This document shows positions 58,001 to 64,000 of a DNA stretch of 64,000 nt, in pieces; positions within the stretch are counted from its first letter, which is position 1; each line of letters begins with the position of its first letter. The notes under the pieces are model-generated. The model was not told the DNA's origin. It saw only the letters and a program-made list of their open reading frames with translations, and made no database searches. The stretch spans positions 109,911 to 173,910 of the forward strand of contig CAVSDW010000021.1 of assembly GCA_963726665.1 (NCBI GenBank), written 5' to 3'. Source of the stretch: RPQJ01 sp963726665. Lineage in GTDB: Bacteria; Pseudomonadota; Gammaproteobacteria; Steroidobacterales; Steroidobacteraceae. The position numbers and the translations under genes are program-made.

Positions 58001-60179
58001 CGGCTCGCGCGGCTCGAACTGCTCGGCCAGGCGCTCGTGCTCGCGCGCCAGGTCGGTCAGCGGCAGACCGAGGCAAGCCTCCTCACGATGCTCGGCGACG
58101 CGCAGTACGACCAGGGGGAGTACTCGCAGGCGACGAAGTCCTTCCAGCAGGCGCTGGCACTGCAGCGGAAGATCGGTTCACGCGCCGGCGAGGCGACCGC
58201 GCTCGCCTCGCTCGGGCGCGCGCAGGCTGCCGCCGGCCGCAACTCCACGGCGATCACGAGCTACCAGCAGGCACTCAAGATCGAGCGCGAGACGGGCCAG
58301 CGTTCCCGCGAGGCGGCCACGCTTGCGGATCTCTCGCAGGCGCAGCTGCGCCAGAAGAAGCTGGACGATGCCGCCCGCTCCGCGCAACAGGCGCTCGTGA
58401 TGGCGCAGCAGGTGGGATCGCCCGACCTGCAGTGGCGGGCGTGGAACACGCTCGCCGACGTGGCGGCACGGCGAGGCAACGCCGAGCAGGCGATCTTCTG
58501 CCGCAAGCAGGCGGTGAACGCGATCCAGTCGCTCCGGGCCGGTGCGACGACGCTCGACAAGGACCTGCAGCGCTCGCTGGTGGGCAGCAAGGAGGGTGTC
58601 TATCGTTCGCTCGCCGACGCGATGATCGCGCAGGGCCGGCTCGCGGAGGCCGAGCAGGTCATGGCGATGCTGAAGGAGGAGGAATACTTCGACTACATCC
58701 TGCGCGATGCCGTCATCCGATCCGCGGCAGACGCTCGATCACATCCACCGCGGCCGAGGAGCCGTGGGCCAGGCGCTACCAGGAGATCAGCACCCGCATC
58801 GCGACGCTGGGCAAGGAGTACCAGGAGCTGGCCGCGATCCCGTCCTCGAAGCGCACGCCCGAGCAGCAGGCCAGCTACGACGCGCTGGGCGCGGATCTCG
58901 ACGTGGCGCAGAAGGCGTTCCAGTCCTACCTGGACCAGCTCGCGCAGGCCTTCAGCACCGCCGATGCCGACCGCGCGATGGACTACGGCAAGCTGAATCT
59001 CGAGGGGCTGCAGACGCTGCAGACGACGCTGCAGGAACTCGGGCAGGGTGCGGTCATCGTGCACTACCTGATCCTGCCGCAGAAGGTGCACATCCTCCTC
59101 ACGACGGCGACCGTGCAGATCCACCGCGAGAGCCCGATCAAGCAGGCAGACCTGAATGCTCTGGTGTCGCAGTACCGCCAGATCCTGCAGACGCCCTCGC
59201 GAGACCCGGTGCCGACCGCGAAGGCACTCTACGATGCGCTGATCGCGCCCATCGCGAAGGACCTGCGACCAGGCGGGCGCGAAGATCCTGATGCTCTCGC
59301 TCGACGGCGTGCTGCGCTACCTGCCCTTCGCGGCGCTGCACGACGGCAGCCAGTTCCTGGTCGGCAAGTACGGCTTCGCGCTCATGACGGCCTCCGCGAA
59401 GAATCTCGACCGAGCGCCCAAGGCGGACTGGACGCATCGCCGGCCTCGGCGTCAGCAAGGGCGCGGCCCCGGGCGCGGACCGCATCGAGTGGGCGCCGCT
59501 GCCGGCCGTGCCGGTCGAGCTCGAGGAAATCGTCCGCAACGGAGACGCGGACGCCGAGGGGATCCTGCCCGGCAGCGTCGAGCTCGACGAGACCTTCACC
59601 GCCCGGTCCTTCACCGAGGCGCTGGAGACGCGGCCTTCGGTCGTGCACATCGCGAGCCACTTCAACTTCGCGCCCGGCACCTCGGCGGATTCGTACCTGC
59701 TGCTCGGCGGCGGCGAGAAGCTGACCCTCGCGGATTTCCAGGCGGGCCGCTACCCGATGGGCAGCGTGGACCTGCTCACGCTCTCGGCCTGCCAGACCGC
59801 GCTCGGCGACTCGGAGCGTCATAACGGCCGCGAGGTCGAGGGCTTCGGCGCCGCGGCGCAGAACAAGGGCGCTGCAAGCGTGATGGCGACGCTGTGGTCG
59901 GTTGCTGATGGCAGCACGGGACTCTTCATGCGGGAGTTCTACCGCCGCCGGCAGCAGGAACATGCCAACAAGGCGCAGGCCATGCGCGAGGTCCAGCTCT
60001 CGTTCATCTCCGGAGACGTACGGCCCGACAACGCACCGGTCGCGCTCCGCGGCGCGATGCGCGAGCTGCCGCCCGCACCGAAGATGGCGAAGTCCGAGCG
60101 TTTCGTGCCGCCGCCGAACGCACCCTTCTCGCATCCGTTCTTCTGGGCGCCGTTCATCCTGATGGGTAACTGGCTGTAA
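52070..60179 (+). CDS. Giant exported TPR protein with C-terminal CHAT (caspase-like) domain, frame-disrupted
   Basis: About 2,700 residues once joined. Signal peptide (LGLAAICALILVASQATA), then more than 40 tetratricopeptide-type helical pairs up to about 58.7 kb (for example EAIAAYQEALAVDRKLGNRA), a linker, and a CHAT domain in the last 1 kb: SLDGVLRYLPFAALHDGSQF, catalytic His in VHIASHFNF (codon about 59658) and catalytic Cys in LTLSACQTALG (codon 59790). Two near-identical blocks 1,081 bases apart (NGDAAGAIAPLEEAVALHR at 54124 and 55205) reveal a 360-residue super-repeat. About twelve one-base frame changes are needed, near 54490, 56965, 57130, 57375, 57405, 57505, 57703, 57725, 58010, 58735, 59275 and 59440, each with clean coding on both sides. 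Last gene of the ECF cluster. It could be a pseudogene. Confidence 0.75.
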
Positions 60180-60294
60180 CCGCATGATCTATAGACGGAA
60201 AATACCGATAGTCGAACAATCCGCCGGCGCTTCGGGCAGAATGCGCCGCAAGTTTGCCGCTGCGCAGTCCGGTCTGCGCCCGAGGTTCTTCAGC

Positions 60295-60349
60295 GGAAAA
60301 GGGGACATTCTCCTTTTCCGTGACGGAAAAGGAGAATGTCCCCTTTTCC
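60295..60349. repeat. REP-like 26-bp perfect inverted repeat
   Basis: Left arm GGAAAAGGGGACATTCTCCT followed by TTTCCG, three-base loop TGA, exact reverse complement on the other side. The motif AAAAGGGGACA-TCTCCTTTTC belongs to the REP-type palindromes that accompany RAYT (REP-associated tyrosine) transposases in Gamma- and Betaproteobacteria, as I recall it. No transposase is present in the window. It lies in the leader between the TPR-CHAT gene and rhlE. Confidence 0.7.
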
Positions 60350-60467
60350 TGCGGCTCCTCCTGCAGACTTATCGTGGTCTGCATTTCGCGCCCCCGATCC
60401 CGTCATTGAATCAGTGACGCTTCGTCCGGTTCCCGCCAGGCGGGAGAAGCGCGATGGTATTTATTAC

Positions 60468-61736
60468 ATGTCTTTTGAATCTCTCGGCCTCCCGGCCGCG
60501 CTCCTGCGTTCCGTCAAGGAACTCGGCTACACCACGCCCACGCCCATCCAGCTCAGCGCGATCCCCGCCGTGCACGCCGGACGCGACCTGCTCGCCGCCG
60601 CCCAGACGGGCACCGGCAAGACGGCCGCGTTCGCGCTGCCGCTGCTGCAGCGGCTCGACGAGGAGCATCCCAACCCGAGCGGCCATCGGGCACCGCGGCT
60701 GCTCGTGCTCGTGCCGACGCGTGAACTGGCCGCACAGGTCGGCGAGGCGTTCCAGCAGTACGGCAGCCAGCTGCAGCAGCGCACGATCCTGGTGTTCGGC
60801 GGCGTGAGTCCGCGTCCGCAGGTCGAGGCGTTGCGCCACGGTGTCGACATCGTCGTCGCGACGCCGGGTCGCCTGCTCGACCACATCAACCAGCGTGCGA
60901 TCGACATGACGAAGATCCGCTACCTCGTGCTCGACGAGGCGGACCGCATGCTCGACATGGGTTTCATCCGCGACATCCGCCGCGTGCTCGCCGCACTGCC
61001 GAAGAAGCGGCAGAACCTGCTGTTCTCGGCGACGTTCTCCGAGGAGATCCGCACGCTCGCGAAGGGGCTGCTGCACGACCCGCTCACGGTGGAGGTGGCG
61101 CCGCGCAACGCTCCCGCCGAGCTCGTCGAGCACCGCGTGCACCTGGTGGAGCAGGGCGAGAAGCGGGCGGTGCTGAGTCACCTGCTGCGCGAAGGCTCGA
61201 CTCCGCAGACGCTGGTCTTCACGCGCACCAAGCACGGCGCGAACCGGCTGGCCGACCAGCTCGCCCGCGACGGCATTCACTGCGCGGCCATTCACGGCAA
61301 CAAGTCGCAGAACGCGCGCACCAAGGCGCTCTCCGACTTCAAGGAATACAAGGTGCAGGTGCTGGTCGCGACGGACATCGCGGCCCGCGGCCTCGACATC
61401 AGCGAACTGCCGCAGGTCGTGAACTACGAGCTGCCGCACGTGCCCGAGGACTACGTGCACCGCATCGGGCGCACGGGCCGCGCGGGCAGCGAGGGCCATG
61501 CCCTGTCGCTGGTGTCGAGCGACGAGCGCGACCGCCTGCGCGCGATCGAGAAGGTCCTGGGGCGCAAGATCAATGTGCTGCCGCTCGACCGCTCGGGCAT
61601 CAATTTCACGAGCGATGCGCCGGCTCGCGCCGAGAGGGCGCATCAGCCGGCGGGCGGCCAGCGCCCGCATCATGCACAGCGAGGGCGCAGCGGGGCGGCT
61701 GGCGGGCAGGCTCGTCGGGGCAGCGCGAGGAGATGA
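60468..61736 (+). CDS. rhlE: DEAD-box RNA helicase RhlE-type
   Basis: 422 residues. Q-motif YTTPTPIQLSAIP, AAQTGTGKT (I), PTRELA (Ia), LDEADRMLDMGF (II), SATF (III), VATDIAARGLDI and HRIGRTGRAG (VI) are intact; the basic, low-complexity C-terminal tail is typical of RhlE. Unwinds RNA in ribosome assembly and mRNA decay. ATG at 60468 (MSFESLGL) is the family start; an upstream extension would run through the REP palindrome. Confidence 0.92.
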   Translation: MSFESLGLPAALLRSVKELGYTTPTPIQLSAIPAVHAGRDLLAAAQTGTGKTAAFALPLLQRLDEEHPNPSGHRAPRLLVLVPTRELAAQVGEAFQQYGSQLQQRTILVFGGVSPRPQVEALRHGVDIVVATPGRLLDHINQRAIDMTKIRYLVLDEADRMLDMGFIRDIRRVLAALPKKRQNLLFSATFSEEIRTLAKGLLHDPLTVEVAPRNAPAELVEHRVHLVEQGEKRAVLSHLLREGSTPQTLVFTRTKHGANRLADQLARDGIHCAAIHGNKSQNARTKALSDFKEYKVQVLVATDIAARGLDISELPQVVNYELPHVPEDYVHRIGRTGRAGSEGHALSLVSSDERDRLRAIEKVLGRKINVLPLDRSGINFTSDAPARAERAHQPAGGQRPHHAQRGRSGAAGGQARRGSARR

Positions 61737-61769
61737 TGATGACATCGTTCCAGGGTCTCGAAGTCCGCG

Positions 61770-63155
61770 ATGATCGCGGCCGCAATGCTGGCCGCCTCCC
61801 CGGGGTTCGCCGCCGAGCGGCCTGCCATGACGCCGGAGGCCGTGCGTGCCGAGGCGCGCGACATCTTCCAGACGGTCATCGCGTTCCAGACTGTCGAGGG
61901 CCGCGGCCAGGTGCCCGTGATGGCGAAATACCTGTCCGCGAAACTCCAGGCCGGCGGGTTTCCTGCAGAGGACATCGAGATCCTCCCGCACGGCGAGACG
62001 GCTTCGCTGATCGTGCGTTACCGCGGCGCAGACCGCGCGGCGAAGCCGATCGTGTTCCTCGCGCACATGGACGTCGTGGAGGCGAATCCGTCGGACTGGC
62101 TGCGCGACCCGTTCAAGCTCGTCGAGGAGAACGGCTACTTCTTCGGCCGCGGCACCGCGGACGTGAAACAGGAGGTTGCGCTTCTCACTACGACCTTTCT
62201 GCGCCTGAAGGCCGAGGGCTACGTGCCCTCACGCGACCTCGTGATCGCACTGTCCGGCGACGAGGAGACCGGCATGGATACGGCGAGCGATCTCGCGATC
62301 CGGCTCGCAGGCGCGGAGTTCGCGCTGAACGGCGATGGCGGCCAGGGCGTGCTGAACGACGCCACCGGCAAGCCCGAGGTCTACTACCTGCAGGGCGCCG
62401 AGAAGTACTACGCGAGCTTCGAACTCATCACGCACAATCCGGGCGGCCACAGCTCGCAGCCCCGAAGCGACAACGCGATCTACGAGCTCGCCGATGCGCT
62501 CGAGGCGCTCAAGGCCTACCGCTTCCCGGTCATGTGGAACGACTGGACGCTCGGCAGTTTCCGCGAGTCCGCGAAGGCGACGCCGGGGGCGCTCGGGGAG
62601 GCCATGGCGAAGTTCGCGGCGGACCCGCACGATGCGGCGGCCGCGGACACGCTGTCGGCGAGCCCGCTGTTCGTGGGCAAGCTCCGCACGACCTGTGTCG
62701 CGACGATGCTGAAGGGCGGCCACGCCGAGAACGCGTTGCCGCAGTCGGCGACCGCCACCGTGAACTGCCGCGTGTTCCCTGGCATGGGCCTGGACGACGT
62801 GCGTGGCACGCTGCAGCGTCTCGCCGGCGACAAGGTGGAGGTGAAGCTCGTCGGCACGCCGCACCCGAGCAATCCCTCGCCGATGAGGCCCGACGTCGTG
62901 GCCGCCGTGACGAAGGCCGTGCATGCAGACTATCCGGGCGTGCCGATCGTGCCGGAGATGGCGGCCTACGCCACCGACGGATCCGTCTTCCGCGCGGCGG
63001 GCATCCCGACCTACGGCGCGAGCAGCATGTTCATCAAGGGCAGTGACGAGTTCTCGCACGGACTGAACGAGCGGATATCCGTCGCGTCCTTCTACGCGGG
63101 TCTGGAGCACTGGTACGTGCTCGCGACGACACTCGGCGGCAAGCCCGGGCACTGA
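61770..63155 (+). CDS. Exported M20/M28-type metallopeptidase
   Basis: 461 residues. Short signal peptide (IAAAMLAASPGFAA) and the M20 dizinc site: FLAHMDVVEANPSDWLRDPF, GRGTADVKQ, LSGDEETG and, at the end, SSMFIKGSDEFSHGLNERI. HNPGGHSSQP is the dimerisation-domain region. Predicted periplasmic carboxypeptidase or aminoacylase acting on peptides. The ATG at 61770 follows rhlE by 33 bases. Confidence 0.85.
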   Translation: MIAAAMLAASPGFAAERPAMTPEAVRAEARDIFQTVIAFQTVEGRGQVPVMAKYLSAKLQAGGFPAEDIEILPHGETASLIVRYRGADRAAKPIVFLAHMDVVEANPSDWLRDPFKLVEENGYFFGRGTADVKQEVALLTTTFLRLKAEGYVPSRDLVIALSGDEETGMDTASDLAIRLAGAEFALNGDGGQGVLNDATGKPEVYYLQGAEKYYASFELITHNPGGHSSQPRSDNAIYELADALEALKAYRFPVMWNDWTLGSFRESAKATPGALGEAMAKFAADPHDAAAADTLSASPLFVGKLRTTCVATMLKGGHAENALPQSATATVNCRVFPGMGLDDVRGTLQRLAGDKVEVKLVGTPHPSNPSPMRPDVVAAVTKAVHADYPGVPIVPEMAAYATDGSVFRAAGIPTYGASSMFIKGSDEFSHGLNERISVASFYAGLEHWYVLATTLGGKPGH

Positions 63156-63247
63156 GCCCGGGCCCTGCACGGGAGCCATCCTGAGGGGTTCGCGCGGCTT
63201 AGTCCAGGCGCCTGACGTGAAGCCGTCTCGCGGAGTCGCCCGGCCCG

Positions 63248-63989
63248 TCAGTCGTGGTGATGCTCCTGTGAGCGCCGCGCCCTCAATCTCCTCCTGCGCC
63301 TGGGCGGCGTACACGCCCACGAACACCGCCACGATCACGGCGACGTAGAACTGGCCGGTGATCGCCTCGATCGCGGCCAGCGTCCGGGTGATTTCCGAAG
63401 TCGGCAGGATGTCGCCGTACCCCACCGTGGACAGAGTCACGACGCTGAAGTACAGGAGTTCGCCAGCGCGCGACTGTGGATTCAGCTGGTCCAGCGGCAC
63501 GGTCAGGTGCAGCGCGTCCGGATTCCAGACCAGCGCGATCTGGTACAGCTGGGCGAAGATCATGGCGACCAGCAGGTAGGCCACGACCGTCGCAAAGATG
63601 CCGTCCAGCGTGGGCCGTTCGGCGCGGAACACGAAGGTGAGCACCCCGACCACGCAGGCCGCGACGATCGGCAGGTGCAGCACGCCCTGTGTCGTCGCGT
63701 TCACGCGCATCCACTCCTGCGGCAAAGGCAGGTTGGCGATGACGGACGCGGCGATCGACAGCAGCAGCAGGCCGACGACGACCCTGCGGACGCGGCCCCA
63801 GTCCGGATTTGCCCAGAGCGTCACCAGCATCACGTCCAGCATCACGAACTGCAGGATCAGGTGTGCGAGCCAGGTATGCTCGATCCTCGGGTAGATGAGC
63901 ATCCAGAAGAAGATGACCAGGGTGAGCTGCAGGAACCGCCACTGCGGGAACGGACGCTTTGCCACGAGATCTTCGGCGGTCAGCTTCAT
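63248..63989 (-). CDS. Two-transmembrane-pore potassium channel, frame-disrupted near its C-terminus
   Basis: About 247 residues. Six N-terminal helices, then the pore with the selectivity filter LSTVGYGDILPTSE and the final helix AVIVAVFVGVYAAQAQ. Straight reading continues 350 codons antisense through the peptidase gene, which is implausible; a one-base change near 63285-63295 gives a basic tail (RRRLRARRSQEHHHD) and a TGA at 63248-63250. Inner-membrane ion channel of the PF07885 type. Start ATG at 63989 with AAGGG close by, eleven bases from the window end. Confidence 0.75.
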
Positions 63990-64000
63990 CCGTGCCCTTC

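Noticed and set aside
62229..63247. Extension of the potassium channel frame through the M20 peptidase gene
   Set aside because: It would be about 1 kb antisense to a gene with a complete dizinc site; a frame change near 63290 is simpler.

Overview
The window is a high-GC chromosomal segment of a bacterium, most likely a Gammaproteobacterium. The order rpoH-ftsX-ftsE-ftsY (minus) next to rsmD-coaD-radC-rpmB-rpmG-mutM-coaBC-dut (plus), followed by pyrE and an exonuclease III gene, is the usual gammaproteobacterial arrangement. Genus cannot be read from the sequence; a Steroidobacterales, Nevskiales or Xanthomonadales-like lineage would fit the GC content and the DUF6279, DUF6763 and NRDE genes, but that is inference.

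Layout. 1-6.2 kb: tamA (cut by the window edge), an NRDE gene, small membrane proteins, nudC, and a divergent pair of FlhC-like and FlhD-like regulators around two perfect dyads. 6.2-9.7 kb: a YadG/YadH-type ABC exporter, an SRAP protein and a DUF6279 lipoprotein. 9.6-14.7 kb: three translationally coupled sulfotransferases facing asnB and a glycosyltransferase, probably surface-glycan modification. 14.7-22.4 kb: an EF-G-like GTPase, a response regulator fused to a membrane segment and OmpA-like tail, a YheT-type hydrolase, an FGGY kinase with glycerophosphodiesterase, then an intergenic region with a consensus sigma-54 promoter and a GGA-rich probable small RNA. 22.4-43 kb: gcdH, an OmpA lipoprotein, and the housekeeping block, with a CIRCE element over the rpoH promoter, then ampG, a Rieske protein, marC, trmB, hdeD, a flavoprotein, a thioesterase and an exoD gene.

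43-60.2 kb is the most unusual part: two paralogous secreted proteins with PPC-like C-termini flank an LCAT-type lipase, and next to them run, all on the plus strand, an ECF sigma factor, an exported caspase-like protease, an exported trypsin-like protease with calcium-binding-type repeats, a single-pass membrane protein and a very large exported TPR protein ending in a CHAT (caspase-like) domain. This reads as an envelope-located protease cascade under its own sigma factor. I know the individual families, not this combination as a described system. 60.2-64 kb: a REP-like 26-bp palindrome, rhlE, an M20 peptidase and a two-pore-helix potassium channel.

Quality note. Eleven genes (nudC, the FlhD-like gene, the EF-G-like gene, the response regulator, glpQ, the secreted protein at 43 kb, the first PPC gene, the lipase, the caspase N-terminus, the TPR-CHAT gene with about a dozen, and the potassium channel) need single-base frame changes to read through, with good coding on both sides and no local stop codons. 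None occurs between 22.4 and 42.9 kb. Assembly indels are the simplest explanation, so these genes are annotated as whole genes with the shift point stated.
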